Program-made: the position numbers and the translations under genes
Part shown: positions 45,880-57,000 of the stretch, piece by piece
How positions within the stretch are numbered: the stretch's first letter is position 1
Layout of the letters: each line of letters starts with the position of its first letter
The notes under the pieces: model-generated
What the model was told of the DNA's origin: nothing
What the model saw: the letters and a program-made list of their open reading frames with translations, nothing else
The model's database searches: none
Assembly (NCBI GenBank): GCA_963920525.1
Contig: OY986438.1
Coordinates: 46,077,288 to 46,141,287 of the forward strand
DNA length: 64,000 nucleotides
From: Dichetophora obliterata
Lineage: Eukaryota; Arthropoda; Insecta; Diptera; Sciomyzidae
Reading direction: 5' to 3'

Positions 45880-46999
45880 TAACCTTCCGATGACTGATAA
45901 GTTTTTAGTACGGTTTTGGCCCCCAGGGACCTTCTTTCTGATTATGGGGTACGCTGCTTATAATTATGAAATTTTTTGGACCCTCATAATGTCATTACAA
46001 TTTTTTGTTTTCATGTGTTTGGTTTAGTGTCGTAGAATGTGAGTGGATGTGAGTGGTTATATATTTAGGCAGATGAAATAGAGAAAAAAGTCAGCACTCT
46101 GCCAGCACATCTGTATATATATGAAAATAGATGCTTAAAACTTGAAAACGACTGGACCAAATTGAATACTTCCTTGTGCAGGTTTGTTCGCAATTGCTAC
46201 GCAAAGTTTTAGGAAATAAAAGTCGAAAAATTCTCGACAGGTAGCGCTATAGGCGCACATTTCGTTTTTCAGTTCATTTCCTACTTGATATCGAATAGCT
46301 TTGGAATTATAGGTCGCACAGCCTCGGAATTCGATACTCGACCACAATTTACACGTACCGTTTCACTGATAAGATTTTATTGGTGTTCTATAAGAGGCGT
46401 GGCACCTCCTACACAACCCAAATTTGCGATATCGAATAGCTTTGGAGTTATAGATCGTACAGCCTCGAAATTAGGTATTCGACCACAATTTACACGGGCC
46501 GTTTCACTGATAACATTTTTGGGGCATTAGGAAAGGGGTTGTGGAACCTCCCACACAACTTTGATTTGAGAAATTGAATAGCTTTTGAGTTGTAGGTCGC
46601 ACAATTACGGAATTCAGTATTCGACCACAATTTACACATGCAGTTTCACTGATAACGTTTTATGGGCATTTGGTAAAGGGGGCGTGGCAGATATTAAAGC
46701 TATAAAACAAGTAGCCAACAATAAAATTCCAGCAAAAATAAAAATCATGAGCATATTGTATGAAAGCTCATACAAGGTCCCTGTGGACCTTGTAAAGCAA
46801 AACCGCCATAAGTGACTTCAACCCGGCCGTTATAATAAAAATTTTTACGTAATTGTATCGTATCTTATTTCATTAGCTTCTACACATCCCATTTAAGCAA
46901 GCCAGGAAGGCTGCGGCTTTTCGGTCGAATCTTATTGAAATGCTTCATCGTTGAAAACTGCATAGGTCCCAGGGGACCTTCTCAGGCATCGGAGGGTTA
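45880..46999. mobile_element. 1.1-kb TIR element with three internal 142-bp tandem units
   Basis: The ends are imperfect inverted repeats, TAACCTTCCGATGACTGA on the left and TAACCCTCCGATGCCTGA read inward from the right. Both are followed by a GGGACC/GGTCCC palindromic motif. A further perfect palindrome, CAAGGTCCC-x-GGGACCTTG-like, lies near 46,780. The interior has the tandem array at 46287-46700. No transposase frame is present and no target duplication is clear. It is probably a non-autonomous DNA transposon. Confidence 0.6.
46287..46700 (+). repeat. Tandem array, three units of 141-142 bp
   Basis: Unit starts (ATCGAATAGCTTT or ATTGAATAGCTTT) lie at about 46287, 46428 and 46570. Each unit contains a CGACCACAATTTACACG-like block and GTTTCACTGATAA. 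The units have diverged by many substitutions, so the array is not recent. Confidence 0.8.
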
Positions 47000-48180
47000 T
47001 TGGTGTTTTTTTCCGCAAAAGATTATTTAATCGAAATGTGATATGGTAACATATGCTGCTTTATAATATTTATATCTTATGCTTATTATTTTCTTAAAAG
47101 TTTTAATTTTATGTATTTGGAATGTAAAATATTCAGCGGTTTTTTCAAAACTTCACATTTGCTTATATATATGACATATTTTACTCTAGGTCAAAGTCGA
47201 ATGTCGTAATGAGTATTTAGTAAAAATTTTCCAATTTCTTTTGTTTAATTCAAAAATCTTAAAAAACTTTTAGAAACGTTTAATCTTTTGATAATGAAAC
47301 TGCAAACGGTCAAACTTTTGTGTAGCGTCCAGAAAATTAGTTCAGCAGAAATGATGAAATTCAATATTGTATTTATTTTCGATTTGATAAGAAAACACAG
47401 GCATCCGCAAAATTGTTGGTTAATGATTGTTAGCAATATATTCGATTGGTAGACTTTTTTGGTCTGAACCAATTTTGGCGCTCCCAGAGTTGTATTTTTG
47501 TACGTTTTATTTTAATATTTTTTTTAAAAATAAAGATAAAATAAAACCAAAATATACATAAAAAATATAGTTTTATGTTTTTTAAAATGGTGAAATGTAA
47601 AGAAAACGGTATTTTTGAAACTCTTTCACAAATGTAGTAGTTAGAAAATTTCAATAAAAATCGTTAAATCAGTACAAATGATAGCTAAATGAAAGGTATA
47701 AATATTACATTTGTATGTATAAAATTATGTATAAAATTTTATATAATTTTAATACAATATAATTATGTATAAAATTTGTAATATTAATTGGAGTACACGG
47801 ATCATAACTGCGGACGTTTTTTTCAAAACTTAAAAAATCGAAAAAATACCTCTAAAAAAAATCCGCACCCACTTGGAAAAGTCTAAGTGATTCTGTTTAT
47901 CTTGAAACAATACTTAATCGAACTAGTTATATTGGTATCGCCGCGCAAAAATGCTATTTGTAAATGAATGTATATACTATATAAAGTTGCAGTAAGAAGC
48001 CCTTCTGTATTTTTTGAGATTTTTTCGTAAAAATATCCAAACTTGAATTTTACAAAATTTTACACTTAAAGTAAAAAATTGTATTTAAATCACATAAAAT
48101 CAACATAATAAAGTACAAAATTTCATTATTACCAAGTTATTCAACGTTGTCTCATAATATTACGTATTTGTATTAACCTA
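47000..48180. other. AT-rich stretch, nothing recognised
   Basis: No gene is recognised. Several TATAAAATT-type runs lie at 47,700-47,790. The stretch ends at the TTAA target of the Kolobok-like element. Confidence 0.45.
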
Positions 48181-48184
48181 TTAA

Positions 48185-48202
48185 GGGGGTCCTCTGGTAA
48201 TC
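48185..48202 (+). repeat. Left TIR of the Kolobok-like element
   Basis: An 18-bp terminal repeat identical to the complement of the right one, preceded by TTAA. Just inside is CCGAAAAA followed by a T-run and CGG, which can form a small hairpin. Confidence 0.9.
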
Positions 48203-48629
48203 CGAAAAATTTTTTTTCGGTTTTTTTTCATATTTCTATTGCTCAGATACTCAAAAACATTTTCCCAAAAGGATTTTTCAAAATTCGAAATAGTTTAGGA
48301 GATACAGGCATTTTTGTGTAGGTATGTTTTCGTCAAAATAACGCATCAGCAAAGTTGTTTATTTGCCTGCAGTCATTAGTCGAAAATTCTGTGGAATTCT
48401 TCCAAAATATGTATTGATATTACAAAATATACACACACAGTATGTATACATGCAGTATGTATACATGCATGTTTTGATTTAGGGGTTGAAATGATTTTGA
48501 GCCCAGGTGTTCACATGAAAGAAGCAAACGAACGAGATTCAGTTTATTTTCGAACGCTGAAAGCTACGCGTGCGCGATAACTGCTGTTGTAAAATAAAAG
48601 AAAAATCGTTTTGTGTTTTTTTTTTTGCT

Positions 48630-50840
48630 ATGGATAAAAAAAGCCACCCAAACGCGCCGCGTAAGTACGCGTATCGAACAAAAAAGAGGCATTTCCGTGG
48701 AAACCAGCACTCCCAAGTAGAGGACACCGACTTTGCCAGCACATCGGCCAAAAAATTGAAGAAAACGCAAGACAATGAAGTCATCATCGAAAACAACCTC
48801 CAGTTCTGTTTCTTGGAATTTTTTTCATTTTTCCAAACGCTTGCTGCTCTGGTTATCTGCGCCCAATGTAAACAAAAAATTCGATTTGGAACAACATGTA
48901 TGCGTGGAGTCGGCTTCAAAGTGAGTCTGCAGTGCCAATGTAAAGCTACACAGTATATTAATTCTTCGCCGGTGGTCGGTAAATCTTTTGTTGTAAATCG
49001 CCGGTTGATATTTGCCATGAGATTGCTTGGAATAGGGAGAGAAGGTATTAATATGTTCTGCGGATTAATGGACATATGCCAAGGATTGTGCCTTGATGCG
49101 TACTATGGCACCTTGAAAAACATGCATGTGTCTGCTAAAGCAGTTTACAAGCAGTGCCTGTTGAATGCGGTTAAAGAAGAGCAGGAACAGCAGAAAGAAA
49201 AAAATCCTGACTGTGACTCCTCAGTGCTGACCGTTTCAGGGGATGGCACCTGGAAAAAACGGGGATTCTCGTCTCTTTTTGGTGTCACTACGCTCGTCGG
49301 TAAACATACCAAAAAAGTGGTTGACTCCGTTGTCAAATCAAGCCTTTGCCAGGCATGCAAAATGTGGGGAAAAAAAAATGACTCTGCAGACTTCGAAGAA
49401 TGGTACGAATCGCACCAGAAAACATGCACAAACAACCACAGTGGGAGTGCGGGCAAGATGGAGGTAGATGCCGTGAAGGAAATGTTTGCCTCATCGATCG
49501 AAAAATATGGCATAAAATATGAAAAATATATTGGCGATGGCGACAGCAAAACCTTCAAGGCCATTATAGACCTTGATCCGTATAACGGCGACCCCGTTGT
49601 CACAAAAAAGGAGTGCATCGCTCACGTGCAAAAACGCATGGGCACACGGCTGCGCAAGGCCAAAAAAGAAAACATAGGCATCGGTGGAAAAGGCACTGGC
49701 AAACTGACAGACAAAGTCATAAGCGAGCTGACTACTTACTATGGACTTGCTATTCGACGTAATAAGGACTCTGTGGAAAACATGAGAAAAGAAATATGGT
49801 CAACATATTATCACAAAAGTTCAAGTGATAGTAATCCACAACATATTTATTGCCCACCTGGTGAGTCCAGCTGGTGCGCCTATCAAAAGTCAGCAGCAGA
49901 AGGCTCATTAGCCTCATTTCACCACACGTACGCCCCACTTGATGGAAAGGTTCTGCAAGTAATGAAGCCCATATACGAAGCGTTATCATCCGACGATCTA
50001 CTCAACCGATGCACTGGAGGTGAAACGCAAAATTGTAACGAATCGTTCAACTCGCTTTTGTGGACCTTTGCGCCGAAACATATCCACTGTGGTGCTACCA
50101 CAGTCGAAATCGCAAATTTTCTGGCAACCTGCATTTTCAACGAAGGCTTCACAAGTATTTTAAAAATAATGTCAACAATGGGTATTGTCATCGGCCCACA
50201 AGCCGAGATGTATGCTGAATCTCGCGACGGAAAACGACTTCAACGCTCAGAGCTAAAAACGTACGCATCATCGAAAGAGGGTCGCACAGCCCGCAGAGCC
50301 CAAAAAGCCATGGAAAACTCGTTTTATGAGATGGAGGAAGGCACACTTATTGGGCTGGAATTGCCGATTAATATTCGTAAGTATTGTATTAAAAAAATAT
50401 GTGTTAATGTCATTTGTGTGCCTCAAAATTGAAGTCAAAACTTTAAACGCGTTTTTCTCGAAACCATGTTTTTCAAAACTTTGCGCACGATAACTCAAAC
50501 AGTTTTTGACCGATTTTGATATATGAGGCATGAAACGACGCAGAATTTACGCCGCTATAGCCCCTACCTCAAACTTGCCGAAAAAATAATGTTTACTTTT
50601 TTTTTTCTACACTAGACTACAAAAAAAAAGGTCGAAATTCGATTTTTCATATTCAAAGTGGCGGCTCCCCCCCTAAAAAAATTTCAATTTTTGTTTCCGA
50701 GGTAGGGGCTATAGGGACATTCATTCTAAGTAACTGAATATTTTTTTTTTTTTTCAGACGATGTTTACTCTTGGAATCGTGCGCAATTTGGACCCACCTT
50801 TTTTCCGGAGAACCTCGTTACCAGGCCGAGAACTTTCTGA
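48630..50840 (+). CDS. Kolobok-like transposase, two exons, intact
   Basis: Exon 1 is 48630-50376 and exon 2 is 50758-50840, joined by a GTAAGT donor and a T-tract plus CAG acceptor; the product is 609 aa. The ATG at 48630 (MDKKSHPN) is chosen over 48570 because the upstream codons translate T-runs. The N-terminus is basic. A Cys-rich segment (CAQCK, then CQCK) lies at about residues 77-103. Catalytic-type acids are D205 in SGDGTWKKRG, D303/D305 in GDGDSK, and E471 in CNESFNSLLW. A zinc-type insertion (C240, C243, H262, C266) lies between the first two. These are the hallmarks of the Mutator-like/Kolobok transposase domain of insects and other animals. The role is cut-and-paste transposition at TTAA. 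No stop or frameshift interrupts it. The gene occupies most of its TIR-bounded element. Confidence 0.8.
50377..50757 (+). other. Intron of the Kolobok-like transposase gene
   Basis: This 381-bp intron starts GTAAGTATTG and ends in a run of Ts before CAG. Part of it (AACGCGTTTTTCTCGAAACC and neighbours) is conserved in the shortened relative at 52.2 kb, which supports common descent of the two elements. Confidence 0.75.
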
Positions 50841-50978
50841 ACGGTCCATAAATTCACTTTTTCAAAATTTCGTATTTTTTTTCAATAAATTAAGCTACCC
50901 AAATCAAAAAACGGAACTAAAATATCTTTACTCGTTCTCTTTCCACAATATTTTGAAAAAAGGCTAAAATTTGGCATA

Positions 50979-50996
50979 GATTACCAGAGGACCCCC
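50979..50996 (-). repeat. Right TIR of the Kolobok-like element
   Basis: GATTACCAGAGGACCCCC, followed by TTAA at 50997-51000. Confidence 0.9.
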
Positions 50997-51000
50997 TTAA

Positions 51001-51899
51001 CAGCCCAATGAAAAGTAAAAGTAAAAAGTCTAAAAAATGTTTATTTTACAATAGAAAACAAACTAAAATAGCAAAAAAATTTTTTTTTTTATTTTTTTAA
51101 GAAATCATATTTAAAAAAAAGATGAGAAACAAATTGAATTGACCCGCTTAACAATTGGCAATTAACAAAAAAAAAATCACTAATGCTTAATAACAAAGAA
51201 AACTTTAAAAGTTAAAAATAATTTGCTGTACTCAAATGGCTCTTAATGGGTTAAGTGGTATTTCAGAAAATATTTCAATAAGATTTCACTGCAATTTTTT
51301 CAAATTCGAATTTTTAAGATTTTTTTTTATTGCAAATCGAAAATAAAATTCGTTTCGAAAAGTGAAATATTACGACTCTGATACTTTTTATCCAACTTTT
51401 ATGCTTTGTAGCTCATTTTAGGTAACAATTAAATAAAAAACAAAGTCCATACCACCTTACGATTTTAACTAGTCGTACACATATTTGATTTTCGAAAAAG
51501 CCCAGTTTAAAATTTGTTAAATTTATATTTTGTAAAATTAATTGGAATGTATGTGTTTAAAAAAACACATATACAATAAAAACTAACTTTATTTGCATTT
51601 TTGTAGAAACATAAATCTAAATTTAATTTTGTCTCCGATGAGCTCCCTTCTGAGTCCTTGAAATTGTAAGGGGCTGTGCATTAAGACGTATCGAATATTA
51701 AAGTTTTTTTTTTTACATTTTTGAAGATCTAAAAAAAAAATTGTCGGAAAAAAAGAATGTTATCCTCTCCCGCAAGGAGAAAGTAGCTTTTTGAGAAAAA
51801 TAGTAAAAAAAAAACAGATCTTAAAATGTTTTGATTTTTTTATGAAAAACTACATAACTTAACTTACAAGACAAGGTTATAATTTAGAGCTTTAGGTCA
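51001..51899. other. AT-rich stretch with an inverted dispersed repeat
   Basis: No gene is recognised. The segment at about 51745-51860 is an inverted, diverged copy of 26755-26870, including CCTCTCCCGCAAGGAGA. Confidence 0.45.
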
Positions 51900-53560
51900 A
51901 ATAATTTATTGAAAAAAGCAACAACAGCAACAATAATAATTCTGCATAAAGTCAATCACACAGCAGACTAGACAGCCTGTAAAAATACTTATTCTTTTCT
52001 CCAGTGGTTTTAAACCTATTAAGGCCCTATTCTCTTTCAGCAAAAAATTTTTTTCGACTTTTTTTTTTTGCATTTTTTTATAGCTTGGACATTTAAGAAT
52101 ATAACCCTAAAAGGGTTTTTTGAAATTCGAAATACTTTAGAAGATATGGCCATTTTTGTGGGGTCATGTCTTCGCTAAAATGAGTAGTTTTTATGTTGCT
52201 TTGAACTTTGAACGCGTTTATCTCGAAACCACGTTTTTCGAGCTGGCGGCCACGATTCCACTAAACCGATTTGGATGAAACAAAATTTAATCGACGTAGA
52301 ATTGTCACAATTCTAGCCCGTAGTAAAATAAAAATTTTGCGATTTTTTTTACTATTTTTTTTTTACACTAAACTACAAAAAAATGGGTCCAAATTCGATT
52401 TGTCAATTTCAAGTGGCCGCCATTTTGTCAAAAAAAATCGCAAAATTTTTATTTTACTACGGGCCATAATTACATCTATGTTTATCATAACCCTATATTT
52501 GTTTTTTTTTCAGACGCTCCTGAGGGCCGGAATCGTGGCCGCCAGCACCATGCCTTTTTTTTTGAGGGCCAACTTTGACGGTGCCATCATCTATGGACAG
52601 CCCCTATATCGCGGCGAAAAAAATTTTTTTATTTTCTTTCATTCATTACTAATTCAATAAAAAAAACAAAATTCAAATATTTTTTTGCGTTTTCAAATGA
52701 GAATTTTTTCAAAAAGGGTCCAAAAACAGCAAGCTGAAGGAGAATAGGGCCTTAAGAGGCATCGGGTTTTATATGAGGGAGGTAACCGTATTAAAAGAAC
52801 GTAAGGCAAACCTTGTAAAAGCTTTCTGCATTTTTTCAAGCCGTAAACTATGAGCCTCGTAAGATGGGTTCCAAATAATCGCAGCGTATTCTACCCTCGA
52901 GCGTACAAGAGAATTAAACAGAGCTTTTAAAGTATACGGATCCAGAAAGCATGCACTATTACGACGAATGAACGCCAGCATAGCATAAGCTTTTGGAATA
53001 ATGAAGTCAAGACGAGAAGTAAAAGTAAATTTACTATCAAAAACTACACCTTAGTCTTTGAATTGAGAAACGGAAGTTAATACAGAATTGGCAATATAAT
53101 AAGAGGATGGAAAAATTGCATCAAATTTAGAAAAATTCATAGAAACACATTTACTAAGGTTTAATAAAAGACCATTGTTACAGGACCAAATATAATATTA
53201 ATCTTTTTCATTCTGTAAGAGTAAAGTGTCATTAATATTACTTATTTTAAAGAAAATCTTTAGATCATCGGCGTAGAGTAGATATCTACAATGAGAAAGA
53301 ATTGAGGTTATGCAATTAATAAATAACAAAAAAAGTAATGGCCCTTGCGGAACACCAGAGGTTGCATAAAAAGAGTAAGATTTGACGTTATCAAGCGGCA
53401 CTACGCATTGTCTATCTGATAAATAGGATTCCAGCCACTCCAGAAAAATTGAGTGAAAACCCAATCTTTCTAGCTCTTTAATTAATAGAGCATGAGAAAT
53501 TTGATTAAATGCTTTAGAAAAATCCATATAAATAGTGTCAGCATCAGCAATATTTATTTT
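51900..53560 (-). pseudogene. 5'-truncated Jockey-like LINE, split by a Kolobok-type MITE
   Basis: On the minus strand the RT domain reads YMDFSKAFNQ (about 53540), SGVPQGPLLFLLFIN with a short deletion (about 53350), and an intact LYADDLK (about 53275). Next come SLVRSRVEYAAIIWNP (about 52900) and a shifted LPPSYKTRCLL up to 52756. The frame then resumes beyond the inserted element at 52022 with IGLKPLEKR. Deletions and frameshifts show it is dead. The start beyond 53560 is lost. The end near 51900 is vague and enters a GTT-type run. Confidence 0.75.
52023..52751 (+). mobile_element. 729-bp non-autonomous Kolobok-type element
   Basis: The ends are 19-bp inverted repeats with one mismatch, starting GGCCCTATTCTC. 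TTAA lies on both sides (52019-52022 and 52752-52755). The left part resembles the leader of the 2.8-kb element (GAAATTCGAAATA, CATTTTTGTG). The centre resembles its intron (AACGCGTTTATCTCGAAACC). The right part is a degenerate last exon after a T-tract plus CAGACG (AATCGTGG, CTTTTTTTTTGAGGGCCAA). It is thus an internally deleted member of a related but distinct family. It is inserted in a LINE. Confidence 0.8.
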
Positions 53561-53693
53561 TTGACTTTTTCGGATTTTTTACAAAATTTAGTCGATTTTG
53601 GTTTGAACACATATCCCTACTTCTCTATTCTTGAAAACGAAAAACATTTTCAGGGATTCCCGAAAATAATGGATACGTTTATTTGCTTATGTA

Positions 53694-54001
53694 GGCCACT
53701 AACTAGTAAATTTATTGTACAATCTGCGCTCGTTGACAGACAATGTGACGAAGATCAAAACGATTCAATCTTTTGTCTCATCGTGAGATAAATTTGATAG
53801 TTAGTGGTAGTGTTTGTCGGATTTATTTATTATAATTTGTTCGTCAAGAAGATAACATCGCTCACTACCACATCTGTGTCCATCGCTAATAATATGGTTA
53901 CAAAAAAATTATGTTTGATACTAAGTCGTACTTCGCTGTTTGAACGTTAGTGGAGCGGCAAGTACAACCGCAACGTACGATGAATTTGATAGTTAGTGGC
54001 C
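53694..54001. mobile_element. 308-bp MITE with TA duplication
   Basis: Inverted ends start GGCCACTAACTA and stay similar for about 27 bp. TA flanks both sides (53692-53693 and 54002-54003). The subterminal string TTTGATAGTTAGTGG is repeated inside. No coding region is present. A Tc1/mariner-type relative is inferred from the TA. Confidence 0.65.
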
Positions 54002-54003
54002 TA

Positions 54004-57000
54004 AATTAAACAAATATTATGTGCGTTAAAGTCCTTTATTCCAAGCCTATTCCTTATTTCTAAAATTGTAACTGCTGCTCATGAACCAATAAAGAAACCA
54101 GAACACATTGAAAAATGAATATACCAATGTTTCCGTAAGCATGGGAGAGGGGTAAGAGCTTTGCTTTCTTTTGCTGACGAGGAGAAGGGCTTACGTAATA
54201 CTTGAAAGACCCTTTTACATAGGACACTTTAAAGAATATTCGGAGTAAAAAACATACTCGATAAAGCACATAAATTTGGATTGTTATCTAACAGTCCAAT
54301 TATTTTTATAGCTGTAGTCTTAAATTCTCAATTACATATGAATCAAATAACTTTTTATATTAAAAATTCTTCCACAACTCCATTACCTTATGCTTTAAAC
54401 TTGATTTATTAATTTTGGGCTCAAAGATATAAATTCTTAATCCAAAACATTTTTTTAAAAAGGGGTTCCAATTTTTTGTATGTAAAAATATTGCATATAT
54501 TTTCTGGCTAGAACAAATAACTGTGAAGTTCTATGGCATGGCACATTTGTTTTTTTTAAATTTAAAGTAATTGAAGTTAAAGTAATTTTGTATGCACAGT
54601 TAATTTTTTATAAACTGCCCCTTAGGATAGCCGTCGTGAACATTTATCGTGGTCCAATCGGGACCAAATTTTGTACGAAATGTTTTTAGGCCAACCAAAG
54701 CTAAATTCGCTTTTGCCTAAATTCGATTCGTAATTCGATTTTTGATTTAAACTTTAAAATCTCCCATACAAATAAGGTATAGTCAAGTCTTTTATTATAA
54801 AAAAATCCAGTCAAAGCTACACATTTATTTTCATTTTTATACCCATAATATTTGTTCCAAATGACACGTGTCAATTCCGGATGGCGCCATTGCGGTCAAC
54901 AATGAACTTTTATGGGCATTTCTGTGACACGTTGTCTTTCCTGAAAAGATTCTCAACAATGTTGACCGTCTTTTAAGCATTTCATCTAATGTCAAATGCC
55001 AAACAGATTGATTTAGCAATAAAATTTACACGTTTCAGTGTGGAATTAAAAAAAAATTGTCTTTCTTCCAACCCACAAGCGCGCCAAAGTTAGCCATATT
55101 AAGCAGTCACGTGACACACATTCTCTTCTTCACCGGCAAACAATTGTCAAAAGTCGAACGCGTTGAAATGTTAATTTAACAGCCTTTGACAGTGCGTACG
55201 CGCAGGCGCATCAATAAAGAGCAGCCAGAGCTGGATAAAAGCACAAGATTTGTCTTAAATATTTTTCTTTTTCGACTAGGTATTGGGTATTTTATTTTTT
55301 TTTTGTTTTTGAGTAACATAAATTTGTGCCCGCCCAAAAAAAAAACAGCTTTTTAGCAAAAAAAAAAAAAAAAAAAAATAAAACTAAAAGGAAGGCAATA
55401 GAAGATGTTGCAGCAGCAGAAGCAGCATAAAATAAAAGGTACCATCAAAGACCATTCAAATGTCACAAATTGTTTGCCAAATCGTTGTGACATGAAATAG
55501 TTTCGACAGTTCAATTTCCTCTGACTTGCCTACCGCGCAACAACAAGTAACGAGAAATGCTATTAGTTGAAGCTGCTATGGCAACAACAACAACAACAAC
55601 AACAGCAACAACACCTACTGCAAATTGATGCGATCGCTTTGGCGATATATTCCAAAGTCAACCACTTGACATTCCACCCATATAATTTCCTACTACTATG
55701 CAATATTGTTGTTGTTGTTGTATTTAGTTTTTTCCGCTGTCCGTTAATGCTTTTAATTTTTGCCGCCAACCCATCCAACAAAGCCAGCCACCACAGCCGC
55801 TCTAGCATTCAAATATGTTGTTGTCATCACCAACGCCGCCGCGCTTTCAAAGTCGGTCGATCGGATGATGGTCTTTAAAGGAGCGTCGATTTTAATCAGC
55901 TGAATTTTATTGGCCCGTCTTTGATATGATGGCAAGTTCTGATAATATTGTGCTGAGTTTTAATGATTTGTTGAACGGCACTTTTCGGCAATAAATATCA
56001 ATATAAATAAGTTTGTTTTTTTGCTCGTTTTGTAAGGAAGTAGAATTGAATTTCAAACCTTTCTGGCAAAACAATTGTACTGGCAAATTGTATTATGTTA
56101 GAAAAGGCTTCTGCTGCTGCTGCTCTTTTTCTGGCCCAAATCATGCATTAAATAATTTTGCATAATTTTGAGGTAAGTGCAATTTTTGTGGGTTGCTTCT
56201 GTTTTGTCTTTGAACATTTTTAAATTCTGTTAACATAATTTTTGTATAAAACTGTAGTGAGTAAGTATATTTTGTTGTAACCTATAAAGCTCACCCACCG
56301 CTTGCAGAAGCTCTATCAGTAGCTGTAACATATTTCTTTGCAATGTTTTCTGTTGTTTGCTTTTCATTTGTCTTCTCTTTTCCCACTCTTCTGCTTAAAC
56401 TGTAGTTTAACTTTTCATTTATTGCTTCTGTTTCTGATTTTTTGCGGTTCATTTGAGTCACGAATTATTGGTCCGAATTTTGTTGTTGTTACTGCTATCT
56501 TTAAGTTTTTGGCTTGTTCTGCTAAAAATTGCACACGACAAACAAATGTTGTTGTAGCTATTTTTTTAGTTGCTGAAACTGCTGTTGCTGCATTTAAATG
56601 CAGTCCAATAATAAATACTGTTTGTTGGCATTGTTTTGTTTACTATTGTCGTTGTTGTTGTTGTTGTTGTAAAGATCATTTGATTAAATGCATCGTCTAG
56701 TGGGTGGGAAAACCTGGTGCACCAATTCCCATTGTTGACAAATATTTTAATGTCTATATTTTTTACGTTTGCATAAGTTATGGAAGTTTTTCTGTATCAA
56801 GCTGGGCTTGGCATTGAATATTTACTGTTAACTGCAGGCTTAGTTTCAAATATTTATCTAATTTCCACAACGTTTTTATATTATCTATATATATTAAATT
56901 TTGGTCCAAAATAAGGTTGGCTAATGCACTCACTTATTACCTGAATACAATAATTCAGGCCTTAAAAATGCTCCAAATTCGACATCGACAAATGGGCGAA

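Larger units (their letters stand above)
48185..50996 (+). mobile_element. Complete-looking Kolobok-like DNA transposon (2.8 kb)
   Basis: The termini are perfect 18-bp inverted repeats, GGGGGTCCTCTGGTAATC at 48185-48202 and its complement at 50979-50996. TTAA lies directly outside both (48181-48184 and 50997-51000). TTAA duplication plus the encoded transposase type fit the Kolobok superfamily. piggyBac also uses TTAA, but its transposase is different. One two-exon gene fills the element. Perfect TIRs and an undisrupted gene indicate recent insertion and possible autonomy; activity is not shown. Confidence 0.85.

Noticed and set aside
48539..49075. 178-codon minus-strand frame at the start of the Kolobok-like gene
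   Set aside because: Antisense of exon 1 with no domain; explained by codon bias of the sense strand.
49145..49618. 157-codon minus-strand frame and other frames overlapping the Kolobok-like gene
   Set aside because: Antisense or shifted shadows of the transposase exon, which itself has clear motifs.
48181..51000. piggyBac identity based on the TTAA duplication
   Set aside because: The transposase lacks the piggyBac DDE layout and has SGDGTW, GDGDS and CNESFNSLLW motifs of the Kolobok/Mutator-like type.
55563..55878. Opposite-strand frames with Gln or Cys runs
   Set aside because: Both are generated by the same CAA/GTT microsatellites. No exon evidence.
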